From NCBI GenBank assembly GCA_020637635.1, contig JACKKB010000004.1:1-64000 (forward strand): 64,000 bases of DNA. The letters are read 5' to 3'. Below the pieces are notes generated by a model. That model searched no databases, was not told the DNA's origin, and saw only the letters and a program-made list of their open reading frames with translations. Each line of letters starts with the position of its first letter. The stretch's first letter is position 1. The position numbers and the translations under genes were made by a program. This DNA is from Albidovulum sp. (GTDB taxonomy: Bacteria; Pseudomonadota; Alphaproteobacteria; Rhodobacterales; Rhodobacteraceae). Positions 16,344 to 25,062 of the stretch are shown here, one piece after another.

Positions 16344-18623
16344 ATGGACGAATCCAGACATGAGAGCAGCCGCCAGGCGGCACTCGACTATCACGAGTTT
16401 CCGCGGCCCGGCAAACTCGAGATCCGCGCCACCAAGCCGCTCGCCAACGGCCGCGACCTCAGCCGCGCCTATTCGCCGGGGGTCGCCGAGGCCTGTCTCG
16501 AGATCAAGGCCGATCCGGCCACGGCAAGCCGCTACACCGCGCGCGGCAATCTCGTCGCGGTGGTGTCGAACGGCACCGCCGTTCTCGGCCTCGGCAACAT
16601 CGGCGCGCTGGCCTCAAAGCCGGTGATGGAGGGCAAGGCGGTGCTCTTCAAGAAATTCGCCAATATCGACTGCTTCGACATCGAGGTGAACGAGCCCGAC
16701 CCCGAGAAGCTGGCCGAGATCGTCTGTGCGCTGGAGCCGACCTTCGGGGCGATCAACCTCGAAGACATCAAGGCGCCGGACTGCTTCGTGGTCGAAAGGC
16801 TCTGCCGCGAAAGGATGAATATCCCGGTGTTCCACGACGATCAGCACGGCACCGCGATCGTCGTCGGCGCGGCGGCGACGAATGCGCTTGCGGTGACCGA
16901 GCGCAGCTTCGAGCAGATCAAGGTCGTCTCGACCGGCGGCGGCGCGGCCGGCATCGCCTGTCTCGACATGCTGCTCAAGCTTGGCGTGAAGCGCGAGAAC
17001 GTCTGGCTCTGCGATATCGAGGGCCTTGTCTACAACGGCCGCGAGGCGCAGATGACGCCGCAGAAGGCCGCCTATGCGCAGGGCACCACGCCGGCGACGC
17101 TGTCCGACGTGATCGACGGTGCCGATCTCTTCCTCGGCCTCTCGGGCCCGGGCGTGCTGACTCAGGAGATGGTGCGCAGGATGGCGCCCCGCCCGATCGT
17201 CTTCGCGCTGGCGAACCCGACGCCGGAGATCCTGCCCGACGCGGTGCGGGCCGCCGCCCCCGACGCGGTCATCGCCACCGGGCGGTCGGACTTTCCCAAT
17301 CAGGTGAACAACGTCCTCTGCTTCCCGTTCATCTTCCGCGGCGCCCTGGACGTCGGCGCCACCACGATCAACGACGAGATGGAACTGGCCTGCATCGCCG
17401 GCATCGCCGCGCTGGCCCGAGCCACGACAAGCGCCGAAGCCGCCGCCGCCTATCGCGGCGAAAAGCTGACCTTCGGTCCCGACTACCTGATTCCGAAACC
17501 CTTCGATCCGCGGCTGATCGGCACCGTCGCCGCCGCGGTCGCCCGGGCCGCCATGGAAACTGGCGTCGCCGCACGGCCGATTGCCGATCTCGAGGCCTAC
17601 CGGCGCAAGCTTGACGGTTCGGTCTTCAAGTCGGCGCTGATCATGCGCCCGGTCTTCGAGGCCGCGCGCCAGGCGACGCGGAGGATCGTCTTCGCCGAGG
17701 GCGAGGACGAACGCGTGCTGCGCGCCGCCAACGCGATGCTGGAGGAGACCACCGACCGCCCGATCCTGATCGGCCGGCCCGAGGTGGTGGAGCGGCGCTG
17801 CGAGCGCGCCGGCCTGCCGATCCGCCCCGGGCGCGACTTCGAACTGGTGAACCCCGAGAACGATCCCCGCTACCGCGACTACTGGGAAAGCTATCACGAG
17901 ATCATGGCGCGCCGTGGCGTCACCCCCGATCTCGCGCGCGCCATCCTGCGCACCAACACCACCGCCATCGCCGCCATCGCCGTCTATCGCGGCGATGCCG
18001 ACTGCATGATCTGCGGCACCTTCGGCCAGTTCGGCTGGCACCTGAACTATGTCAGCCAGGTTCTCGCCCAGGGCGGACTGAGCCCTCATGGCGCGCTCAG
18101 CCTGATGATTCAGGAAGACGGCCCGCTCTTCATCGCCGACACCCATGTGAACGCGTCCCCGACGCCCGAGCAGATCGCGACCGCGGCGATCGGCGCCGCG
18201 CGCCATGCCCGCCGCTTCGGCGTCACGCCCAAGGTGGCCTTGTGCTCGCACTCGAACTTCGGCAGCCTCAACTCTGATTCCGGCAAACGCATGCGGGCGG
18301 CGATCGAGATCCTCGATGCGCGCGGCGCCGATTTCGCCTACGAGGGCGAGATGTCGGCCGATGCGGCGCTCGATCCCGATCTGCGCGAGAGGCTCTTTCC
18401 CGGCAGCCGCATCGAGGGCGCCGCGAACATCCTCGTCTTCGGTTACACCGATGCCGCCAACACCGCGCGCAACATGCTGAAACTGAAGGCCAACGGGCTC
18501 GAGGTGGGGCCGATCCTGATGGGCATGGGCAACCGCGCCCATATCGTCACCCCCTCGATCACGGCGCGCGGGCTGCTCAACATGTCGGCGATCGCCGGCA
18601 CCCCGGTCGCCAGCTACGGCTGA
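16344..18623 (+). CDS. maeB: NADP-dependent malic enzyme with phosphate acetyltransferase-like domain
   Basis: This 759-residue protein decarboxylates malate to pyruvate and makes NADPH. The malic-enzyme part has SRAYSPGVAEACLEI, VFHDDQHGTAIVVGAAATN and the nucleotide-binding loop STGGGAAGIACLDML. From about residue 430 a PTA-like domain follows (IVFAEGEDERVLRAANAML through MGMGNRAHIVTPSITARG); in this family it is regulatory rather than catalytic. The ATG at 16344 follows GGGGAGG at 16332-16338; the longer open frame upstream runs antisense through cdd. A long hairpin follows the stop. Confidence 0.95.
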   Translation: MDESRHESSRQAALDYHEFPRPGKLEIRATKPLANGRDLSRAYSPGVAEACLEIKADPATASRYTARGNLVAVVSNGTAVLGLGNIGALASKPVMEGKAVLFKKFANIDCFDIEVNEPDPEKLAEIVCALEPTFGAINLEDIKAPDCFVVERLCRERMNIPVFHDDQHGTAIVVGAAATNALAVTERSFEQIKVVSTGGGAAGIACLDMLLKLGVKRENVWLCDIEGLVYNGREAQMTPQKAAYAQGTTPATLSDVIDGADLFLGLSGPGVLTQEMVRRMAPRPIVFALANPTPEILPDAVRAAAPDAVIATGRSDFPNQVNNVLCFPFIFRGALDVGATTINDEMELACIAGIAALARATTSAEAAAAYRGEKLTFGPDYLIPKPFDPRLIGTVAAAVARAAMETGVAARPIADLEAYRRKLDGSVFKSALIMRPVFEAARQATRRIVFAEGEDERVLRAANAMLEETTDRPILIGRPEVVERRCERAGLPIRPGRDFELVNPENDPRYRDYWESYHEIMARRGVTPDLARAILRTNTTAIAAIAVYRGDADCMICGTFGQFGWHLNYVSQVLAQGGLSPHGALSLMIQEDGPLFIADTHVNASPTPEQIATAAIGAARHARRFGVTPKVALCSHSNFGSLNSDSGKRMRAAIEILDARGADFAYEGEMSADAALDPDLRERLFPGSRIEGAANILVFGYTDAANTARNMLKLKANGLEVGPILMGMGNRAHIVTPSITARGLLNMSAIAGTPVASYG

Positions 18624-18667
18624 GGGGCGGCGGGCGGAATCACCCCCGGCGATCCGCCTCCCGCCCC
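18624..18667 (+). terminator. long GC-rich hairpin after maeB
   Basis: Arms 18624-18638 and 18653-18667 pair at 13 of 15 positions around a 14-base loop, directly after the maeB stop. No T-tract follows, so it is a possible Rho-assisted or bidirectional end rather than a classical terminator. Confidence 0.4.
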
Positions 18668-18686
18668 GGCGACTTTGCCGCGCGGT

Positions 18687-18742
18687 TTTGCAAACTCTCC
18701 CGGACCGCGCGGGAATCTCTGCGAACCGGCCGGGTTTGCAAA
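18687..18742. promoter_or_regulatory. TTTGCAAA operator cluster upstream of prpE (ScfR/PccR-like sites)
   Basis: Two perfect TTTGCAAA palindromes lie at 18687-18694 and 18735-18742. Degenerate partners are TTTGCCGC at 18674, TTTGCGCG at 18745 and TTCTGCAAA at 18767. The published PccR site of R. sphaeroides, a short-chain fatty acyl-CoA regulator, is TTTGCAAA-N4-TTTGCAAA. The half-sites match exactly, but the spacing of the imperfect partners differs. The cluster lies 90-200 bp before prpE, whose product makes propionyl-CoA. The regulator gene itself is not in this window. Confidence 0.55.
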
Positions 18743-18868
18743 AATTTGCGCGGCGTTCCGGCAAGTTTCTGCAAATTCCTGCGCCCCGATGCATCCTGTG
18801 ACCGGTAACGGCATTGCGCGACATCACGGGTTGCGCGAAACACAGGCTGGCTTTGGAGGAGGCATGCA

Positions 18869-20764
18869 ATGGGATACGCCGAGATCTATCGCGGCTGGAA
18901 GGCCGATCCGGAGGCTTTCTGGATGAAGGCCGCCGAGGCGATCGACTGGGACGAGCTGCCGTCGAAGGCGCTCTTCGCCGACAAGGCACCGCTCTACGAA
19001 TGGTTCTCCGACGCCCGGGTGAACACATGCTGGAACGCGGTCGACCGCCATGTCGAGGCCGGGCGCGGCGATCAGCCCGCCATCATCCACGACAGCCCGA
19101 TCACCCATTCCACCAAGGGCATCACCTACCGCGAGCTTCAAAGCCGCGTCGCCTCGCTCGCCGGGGCGCTGCGCGCCAAGGGCGTCGGCAAGGGCGACCG
19201 CGTGATCATCTACATGCCGATGATCCCCGAGTCGCTCGAGGCGATGCTGGCCTGCGCCCGGCTCGGCGCCATCCATTCGGTGGTCTTCGGCGGATTTGCC
19301 GCGCACGAGCTTGCCCTGCGCATCGACGACGCCAAGCCGCGCGCCATCATCGCCGCCTCCTGCGGGCTCGAACCGGGCCGCGTGGTGCACTACAAGCCGC
19401 TTCTCGACAAGGCGATCGAGAGCGCGACGCACAAGCCAGACTTCTGCGTCATCTTCCAGCGCGAACAGGAAGTCGCCAAGCTGACCGAGGGCCGAGACGT
19501 CAGCTGGCACGGCTTCCAGTATGGCGTCGAGCCTGCAGACTGCGTCCCGGTCGAGGGCAATCATCCGGCCTATATCCTCTATACCTCGGGCACCACGGGG
19601 GCGCCGAAGGGCGTGGTGCGGCCGACCGCCGGCCATCTCGTCGCGCTCAACTGGACGATGAAGAACCTCTACAACGTCGAGGCCGGAGACGTCTTCTGGG
19701 CGGCCTCGGACGTGGGCTGGGTCGTCGGCCATTCCTACATCTGCTACGGGCCGCTGATCGCCGGTTGCACGACGATCGTCTTCGAGGGCAAGCCGGTCGG
19801 CACGCCCGACGCCGGCACCTTCTGGCGCGTGATCCAGAACCACAAGGTCAAGAGCTTCTTCACCGCGCCGACGGCGCTGCGCGCGATCAAGCGCGAGGAC
19901 CCGAACGGGGAACTGATCAAGGACTACAACCTGCGCAACCTGCAGGCACTCTACCTTGCCGGCGAGCGTGCCGACCCCGACACGATCAATTGGGCCCAGC
20001 GCCATCTCGGCATTCCGGTCATCGACCACTGGTGGCAGACCGAGACCGGCTGGGCCATCGCCGGCAACCCGCTCGGGATCGAGGCGCTGCCCGTCAAGAT
20101 CGGCTCTCCCTCGGTGGCGATGCCGGGCTACGACGTGCAGGTCCTCGACGAAGGCGGCCATCCGGTCAAACCCGGCGATCTCGGCGCCATCGCGGTGAAG
20201 CTGCCGTTGCCGCCCGGCACCGTGCCGACGCTCTGGAACGCCGAGGCGCGTTTCCGCAAGAGCTATCTCGAACACTTCCCGGGCTACTATGAGACCGGCG
20301 ACGCCGGCTATATCGACGAGGACGGCTATCTCTACATCATGGCGCGCACCGATGACGTGATCAACGTCGCCGGCCACCGGCTCTCGACCGGCGCCATGGA
20401 AGAGGTGCTCGCCTCGCATCCCGACGTGGCCGAATGTGCGGTGATCGGCGTCGCCGACGCGCTGAAGGGCCAGGTTCCGATTGGCTTTCTCTGCCTGAAC
20501 CGGGGCTGCAACCGGGCGCATGGCGAGATCGCGAAAGAGGCCGTGGCGCTCGTGCGCGACCGGATCGGCCCGGTCGCGGCCTTCAAGACGGCCTGCATCG
20601 TCGATCGGCTGCCCAAGACCCGATCGGGCAAGATCCTGCGCGGCACGATGGTCAAGATCGCCGACGGCGAGGACTACAAGATGCCCGCGACGATCGACGA
20701 TCCGGTGATTCTCGACGAGATTGCCGAGGCGCTGCGGACCCTTGGATATCCGTCGAAAGGGTGA
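18869..20764 (+). CDS. prpE: propionyl-CoA synthetase (propionate-CoA ligase)
   Basis: This 631-residue AMP-forming acyl-CoA synthetase of the acetyl-CoA synthetase/PrpE subgroup turns propionate, ATP and CoA into propionyl-CoA. Motifs: YTSGTTGAPKGVVRPTAGH near residue 235, DVGWVVGHSYICYGPL, DHWWQTETGW, the hinge MARTDDVINVAGHRLSTGAM and the acetylatable Lys in KTRSGKILRGTM near the end. The ATG at 18869 has GGAGGAGG at 18855-18862, 6 bases in front. The TTTGCAAA cluster upstream suggests control by a short-chain acyl-CoA sensor. meaB, the mutase chaperone for the same pathway, lies 13 kb away. Confidence 0.92.
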   Translation: MGYAEIYRGWKADPEAFWMKAAEAIDWDELPSKALFADKAPLYEWFSDARVNTCWNAVDRHVEAGRGDQPAIIHDSPITHSTKGITYRELQSRVASLAGALRAKGVGKGDRVIIYMPMIPESLEAMLACARLGAIHSVVFGGFAAHELALRIDDAKPRAIIAASCGLEPGRVVHYKPLLDKAIESATHKPDFCVIFQREQEVAKLTEGRDVSWHGFQYGVEPADCVPVEGNHPAYILYTSGTTGAPKGVVRPTAGHLVALNWTMKNLYNVEAGDVFWAASDVGWVVGHSYICYGPLIAGCTTIVFEGKPVGTPDAGTFWRVIQNHKVKSFFTAPTALRAIKREDPNGELIKDYNLRNLQALYLAGERADPDTINWAQRHLGIPVIDHWWQTETGWAIAGNPLGIEALPVKIGSPSVAMPGYDVQVLDEGGHPVKPGDLGAIAVKLPLPPGTVPTLWNAEARFRKSYLEHFPGYYETGDAGYIDEDGYLYIMARTDDVINVAGHRLSTGAMEEVLASHPDVAECAVIGVADALKGQVPIGFLCLNRGCNRAHGEIAKEAVALVRDRIGPVAAFKTACIVDRLPKTRSGKILRGTMVKIADGEDYKMPATIDDPVILDEIAEALRTLGYPSKG

Positions 20765-20786
20765 CCATCGCAACAATCGCATCCTC

Positions 20787-20809
20787 GGGCCGGTATTGGA
20801 AACCGGCCC
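20787..20809 (+). terminator. hairpin after prpE
   Basis: GGGCCGGT and ACCGGCCC form a perfect 8-bp stem with a 7-base loop, 22 bp after the prpE stop. Only a weak T content follows. It probably separates prpE from the kinase gene. Confidence 0.45.
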
Positions 20810-20930
20810 CCGGGGGCGGTTATGCCCATTCAGACAGGTTGGCTCATATCCGCCGTTCGCCTATACGCATTTGAATACAACTGAAGCTTGCGCCCCGACC
20901 CGCCATCGAGCCGGGGTTGTGTAGGGTGCG

Positions 20931-22583
20931 ATGACAAACGGGTTTTATGGCCGCCGCCGGATGCCGATCGACGGGCCTGATGCGGGAATGCTGACGTTGC
21001 TCGGTCATGACCTGCGGGCCGCCATGTCGGACATCGTCGGCGGGCTCAGGCTGATCGACCAGGACGGGTTCGACCCGGTGACGCGACTGCAGATGGAACG
21101 TGTCCGGGCAGCGAGCGAAACCCTCGCCCGCCTGCTCGAGGACGGTCTGTCGCTCATCATCGGCGACGACGGCCTGTCGGCCGAGGGACGGGGCGCCGAG
21201 CCCGGCGGCGACTTCGACCCGGGCACGCTCCTGCTCGACCGGTTCCTCTACGACATCGAGATGCGCTGGTCGGGCCGGGCGAGCGAACGCGGGCTCGGCT
21301 TCCGCCTCACCCGCAGCGATGCCCTGCCCGAGTGGATTGCCGTCGACCGCGTCGCGCTGGAGCGGCTGCTGTCGAACATCCTTTCGAACGCGATGAAATA
21401 CACCGATACCGGCGAGGTGCGGCTGGATGTGCAGTTGCAGCCCTCGGGCGCTCTCACGCTCGCCTGCACCGACCAGGGCCCCGGGTTTTCCGACGAGGCC
21501 CTGGCGCGGCTCTTCGAGTTCAAGGGCCGGCCGCGCGGCAACGGCAAGCCGGGCGAAGGGCTCGGCATGCACATCGCCCGTGACATGACCGGGCGTCTCG
21601 GCGGCACCGTCAGCGTCGAGAACCTCGCCGGCGGCGGCGCCCGCGTGACGCTGGAACTCCCCTCCGGCAGCTGGAGTGCCGCAGCACCCGCCGCGGACCC
21701 GGCGCTGCCGTCCTTCGCGGGGATGCACCTTCTCGTGGCCGAGGACAATCCGACCAACCAGACGATCATGAGCCAGATGCTGGCCCGGCTCGGCGCCACC
21801 TGCAGGATCGTCTCGGACGGGTTGGAGGCCCTGGAGGTGCTCGCCTCCGAGCGGTTCGATATCGCGCTGATCGACATCGAGATGCCCCGGCTGGGCGGCA
21901 TCGAGGTGATCCACGCCTGCCGCGAGCGTGAAACATCCGGCGCGCCGATGCCGCTTGTCGCGGTCACCGCCTATGTGCTGCGTGCCAACCGGGATGCGAT
22001 CTACGCCGCCGGCGCCGATGCGATCCTGGCCAAGCCGCTTGGCAGCCTGCAGCACTTCGCGGCCGCGATCGAGAACGCGGTCAGGCGCGCCCATGGTGCA
22101 GGCAAGCAGGCAAGCATGCGGGCCGGCGCGCAGGCTGGCCCGAAGGCCGGTCAGTCGGCCGGCGCAAAGACCCCGCCCGGCGCCGGCGGCAGCCCCGGTC
22201 CGGCCAGCGCCCCCGGCAGCGCGGGGATCGAGGAATTCGACCGGGCGGCCTTCGACAGGCTCCTCGCGATCGCCGACGAAGCGACGGCCGATACGCTCCT
22301 GTCGCGGCTGAGCAGCGATCTGCGGGCCTGCGAACGCAACCTCATCTCCGGACTCGCCGGCAGCGACCTCACGCTGATCCGCGCCAACACCCATGTGCTG
22401 ATGGCACTTGCCGGCGCAGTTGGGGCGGCGCGGCTGCAGGCGCTGTCGCAATCGCTGAACACGGCGGCGCATCGGCACGAAACCGCTTCGCTCGCCTCGC
22501 TGGCACAGGATGCGCTGGCCCAGCTCGACCGGCTCATCCACTTTGTCAGTCAGGAACAGGCACGACGGGGACGGGTTGCATGA
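20931..22583 (+). CDS. hybrid histidine kinase with receiver and Hpt-like domain, no sensor domain
   Basis: This 550-residue cytoplasmic signalling protein has no membrane helices. The H-box is LGHDLRAAMSDIVGGLRLI at about residue 25, so the kinase begins almost at the N-terminus with no sensor module. The ATPase part has NILSNAMKYTDTGEV, CTDQGPGFSDEAL and GEGLGMHIARDM. A receiver domain follows (EDNPTNQ, IDIEMPRLGGIEV, AKPLG), then an Ala/Gly/Pro linker. The C-terminal four-helix part has an Hpt-like site (ANTHVLMALAGAVGAARL, with Met where the usual Lys follows). The stop overlaps the next response-regulator gene (ATGA). Together they probably form one phosphorelay. Confidence 0.85.
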   Translation: MTNGFYGRRRMPIDGPDAGMLTLLGHDLRAAMSDIVGGLRLIDQDGFDPVTRLQMERVRAASETLARLLEDGLSLIIGDDGLSAEGRGAEPGGDFDPGTLLLDRFLYDIEMRWSGRASERGLGFRLTRSDALPEWIAVDRVALERLLSNILSNAMKYTDTGEVRLDVQLQPSGALTLACTDQGPGFSDEALARLFEFKGRPRGNGKPGEGLGMHIARDMTGRLGGTVSVENLAGGGARVTLELPSGSWSAAAPAADPALPSFAGMHLLVAEDNPTNQTIMSQMLARLGATCRIVSDGLEALEVLASERFDIALIDIEMPRLGGIEVIHACRERETSGAPMPLVAVTAYVLRANRDAIYAAGADAILAKPLGSLQHFAAAIENAVRRAHGAGKQASMRAGAQAGPKAGQSAGAKTPPGAGGSPGPASAPGSAGIEEFDRAAFDRLLAIADEATADTLLSRLSSDLRACERNLISGLAGSDLTLIRANTHVLMALAGAVGAARLQALSQSLNTAAHRHETASLASLAQDALAQLDRLIHFVSQEQARRGRVA

Positions 22584-23971
22584 CCGCGCCACTGCTTCTG
22601 ATCGAGGATACCGCCTCGCTGCAGCTGGTCTATGAATCCGTCCTGCGCTCGGTCGGCCACCGTGTCATCTCGGCCTCGGACGCGGCAAGCGGCATCGCGC
22701 TCTTTCGCAAGGAACGACCGCGGATCGTGATCCTCGACCTCGTGCTGCCCGACCGTGACGGGCTCGACCTCATGGGCGAGATGCTGGCGCTGCGCCCCGA
22801 AACTCCGGTGATCGTGATCACCGCGAACGGCTCGATCAACAAGGCCGTCCAGGCCATGCGCGCCGGCGCCCACGAGTTCCTTGTCAAACCCTTCGACGAA
22901 CAGCGCTTCCTGAATGCCGTCGACAACGCTCTCGTCGAAAGCGGCAAGGCGCTGCCGGGCCGCGCCAGCCTGCCGGACCCGGCCGCCCCGGGCGGCTTCA
23001 CCGGCACCTCGCCGGCGATGCAGAAGATCTACGCCCGCATCCGCTCGGTCGCGCGCTCGATGGCCACCGTCTTCATCACCGGCGAAAGCGGCACCGGCAA
23101 GGAGATCTGCGCCCAGGCCGTGCACGACCTGTCGAACCGGGCCGCCGGTCCCTTCGTGCCGATGAACTGCGCCGCGATCCCGGCCGAGCTTCTGGAATCG
23201 GAGGTCTTCGGCCATGTGAAGGGATCCTTCACCGGCGCCTTCGCCGACAAGCTCGGCGCCGCCGCCGCGGCCGACGGCGGCACGCTCTTTCTCGACGAGA
23301 TCTGCGAGCTGGATCTCAATCTGCAGACCAAGTTTCTGCGCTTCCTGCAGACCTCGACGATCCAGCCTGTCGGTGCCACCAAGCCGCGCAAGGTCAACGT
23401 GCGGATTGTCTGCGCGACCAACCGCGACCCGCTCGAGGCGGTTCGCCGGGGCCAGTTCCGCGAGGATCTCTATTACCGGCTGCATGTGGTGCCGATCCAC
23501 CTGCCGCCGCTGCGCGACCGCGGCGAGGATGTCGTGGCCATCGCCGAAGCGGCGCTTGCCGCCCGTTCCCGGGAAGAGGGCCGCAGCTTCCGCGGCATCG
23601 ACGAGGACGTGAAGCATCTTTTCAAGTCCCTGAGCTGGCCCGGCAACGTCCGCCAGCTCCTGAACGCGATCCGCCACATCGTGGTCCTGAACGACGGGCC
23701 GACGATCACCCGCTCGATGCTGCCCTTCGAGCTTCACCACGAGGCCGAGCGCGTGGGCAGCGCGCGCGGCCCGGGGGCCGGCAATGCCGCGCCGCATGTC
23801 TCGCTCGACGGGCTCATCGGCCGGCCGATGGCCGAGGTCGAGCGGCTGGTGATCGAGGAGACGATCGCGCGCCACAACGGCTCGGTGACCAAGGCCGCGC
23901 GGGTGCTCGATATTTCGCCCTCGACGATCTATCGCAAGATCGAGGCCTGGCGCGCGGCTGACGACACCTGA
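22580..23971 (+). CDS. sigma-54-dependent response regulator (NtrC/LuxO-like)
   Basis: This 463-residue activator has a receiver domain (LLIEDTASL, phosphorylatable Asp in VILDLVLPDRDG, Lys in FLVKPFDE). The AAA+ domain has Walker A GESGTGKE, the sigma-54 contact loop GSFTGA (GAFTGA variant) and Walker B GGTLFLDEI. A Fis-type HTH at the C-terminus reads VTKAARVLDISPSTIYRKIE. It is translated together with the hybrid kinase and is its obvious partner. It should activate RpoN promoters; no clear -24/-12 target was identified in this window. Confidence 0.92.
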   Translation: MTAPLLLIEDTASLQLVYESVLRSVGHRVISASDAASGIALFRKERPRIVILDLVLPDRDGLDLMGEMLALRPETPVIVITANGSINKAVQAMRAGAHEFLVKPFDEQRFLNAVDNALVESGKALPGRASLPDPAAPGGFTGTSPAMQKIYARIRSVARSMATVFITGESGTGKEICAQAVHDLSNRAAGPFVPMNCAAIPAELLESEVFGHVKGSFTGAFADKLGAAAAADGGTLFLDEICELDLNLQTKFLRFLQTSTIQPVGATKPRKVNVRIVCATNRDPLEAVRRGQFREDLYYRLHVVPIHLPPLRDRGEDVVAIAEAALAARSREEGRSFRGIDEDVKHLFKSLSWPGNVRQLLNAIRHIVVLNDGPTITRSMLPFELHHEAERVGSARGPGAGNAAPHVSLDGLIGRPMAEVERLVIEETIARHNGSVTKAARVLDISPSTIYRKIEAWRAADDT

Positions 23972-24003
23972 TCCGACCGGCGCCGGCAGCCGGCCGCCCT
24001 GCT

Positions 24004-24116
24004 CCCGTTGGCCAGCCCCAGTTGCCCAGCCCCAGTTGGCCAGCCCCCGTTGCCCAGTTCCCGCCGTTCGATCCCCGCCGTTCGATCCCCGCCGTTCGAT
24101 CCCCGCCGCTCAATCC
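24004..24116. repeat. 14-bp-period tandem repeat array
   Basis: Eight units of 14 bp. Four are variants of CCAGTTGCCCAGCC (24004-24059, slightly varied), and four of CCGCCGTTCGATCC begin at 24061; the last unit has two changes. The array lies between the response-regulator stop and the convergent metal-sensor gene, and overlaps the last codons of the latter. The period is not a multiple of three, so it is not coding repeat sequence. Confidence 0.75.
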
Positions 24117-24613
24117 TCGTCGTGATCGCGGTCGTGAGCGGCTTGCAGGCGTCTTGCGAAGGCGCGCCGCTCCTCGGGCGTCATCGCCGTGATCCGCTCC
24201 ACCAGCAGCGCCTTGCCGATGCCGAGCCCGGCGCGGAAGCGTTCCTCCTGCCGGCCGATGGCTGCCTCCAGGGCCGCCGCATCGAAGGGCTCGGCGGTGA
24301 CGGCGGCAACGACCGCGGCCATGTCCTCGCCCCGTTCCCGCCTGAGCTCGCGCCAGTTCGGGGCATGGTCCAGGAAGGCCCGCCGCAGCGCCTCGCGGTC
24401 GGCGGGCGACAGCGCCTCGCCATAGGGCCCGACATTGATGCCGCGCCGCTCTTCGCCGCGGTGATGCAGCACCGCCCCGGCAACGACACCAAAGACGAGG
24501 AGGTTGACCAGCAGCGACAGCGCCAGCGCTACCTTCAGCCAGCGCGGACAGGACCGCGCTTCGGGCGCGCCAGGTCCTGCCGCGGTGGCGGGCGTCTCGG
24601 CGGATCGGGTCAT
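24110..24613 (-). CDS. periplasmic heavy-metal-sensor-like protein (CpxP/Spy/CnrX-like)
   Basis: This 167-residue protein has one N-terminal membrane anchor (VALALSLLVNLLVFGVVAGA). A helical periplasmic domain follows, containing EALRRAFLDHAPNWRELRRE and MTPEERRAFARRLQ, typical of the Metal_resist/CpxP-like family. In CnrX-type systems such a protein binds metal in the periplasm and releases an ECF sigma factor through a membrane anti-sigma partner. It starts at ATG 24613, coupled to the upstream membrane protein (TGATG). Its C-terminus HDRDHDED is His/Asp-rich, which could add metal binding. Confidence 0.72.
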   Translation of the reverse strand: MTRSAETPATAAGPGAPEARSCPRWLKVALALSLLVNLLVFGVVAGAVLHHRGEERRGINVGPYGEALSPADREALRRAFLDHAPNWRELRRERGEDMAAVVAAVTAEPFDAAALEAAIGRQEERFRAGLGIGKALLVERITAMTPEERRAFARRLQAAHDRDHDED

Positions 24614-25062
24614 CACGAACCTCCCGTGGCGAGGATGCCGAAGGGATCTGCCGCCGGCATCAGATTGACATCGGCGCCGCCCCAGATCGCGCTCGTGAGC
24701 GTGCCGACCCCGCCGGTCCCGGTATAACCGATCCAGATCCCGACGGCCGCGGCCGTGACCATGCCGCCGAGGCCGGGCCAGCCGCCGATCGCCGAAACCG
24801 CGTCGCGCAGCCAACCGGGCAACCAACCGGGTAGCCAACCGGGCAACCAACCGGGCGGCCACGGCGATGCCGCGGGCGCCGGTTTCGCGGCCGCGGCAGC
24901 TGTCGCGAAGGCGATCCCGGCGGCCGCCTGTTCGGCCTCGGCATCGTTCCGCAGGCGCATCAACAGCTCTGCGGAAGGCTGCGCCGCCGCCCGCCGCGCC
25001 GCGCTGAAGAAGCTCTCGAGTTCCGCCTCGCTCAGGGGCCGGTCACTGTCATGCATCGCCAT
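24613..25062 (-). CDS. single-pass membrane protein, possible anti-sigma factor
   Basis: This 149-residue protein has a cytoplasmic N-terminus (PLSEAELESFFSAARRAAAQ) and an Ala/Pro-rich segment. A PGWL repeat (four copies, coded by the 12-bp repeats at 24811-24858) and one transmembrane helix (GMVTAAAVGIWIGYTG) follow. It overlaps the ECF sigma gene upstream and the metal-sensor gene downstream, the position expected of an anti-sigma factor. No ZAS zinc motif is visible, so this is a positional inference. ATG 25062 has AGGAG 7 bases upstream; the ATG at 25056 is an alternative. Confidence 0.65.
   Translation of the reverse strand: MAMHDSDRPLSEAELESFFSAARRAAAQPSAELLMRLRNDAEAEQAAAGIAFATAAAAAKPAPAASPWPPGWLPGWLPGWLPGWLRDAVSAIGGWPGLGGMVTAAAVGIWIGYTGTGGVGTLTSAIWGGADVNLMPAADPFGILATGGS
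24811..24858. repeat. 12-bp tandem repeat coding for PGWL units
   Basis: Four units of the type CCAACCGGGCAA, in frame on the minus strand, code for repeated Trp-Leu-Pro-Gly just before the membrane helix of the putative anti-sigma protein. Because the unit is a multiple of three, copy-number change would alter linker length without a frameshift. Confidence 0.75.
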
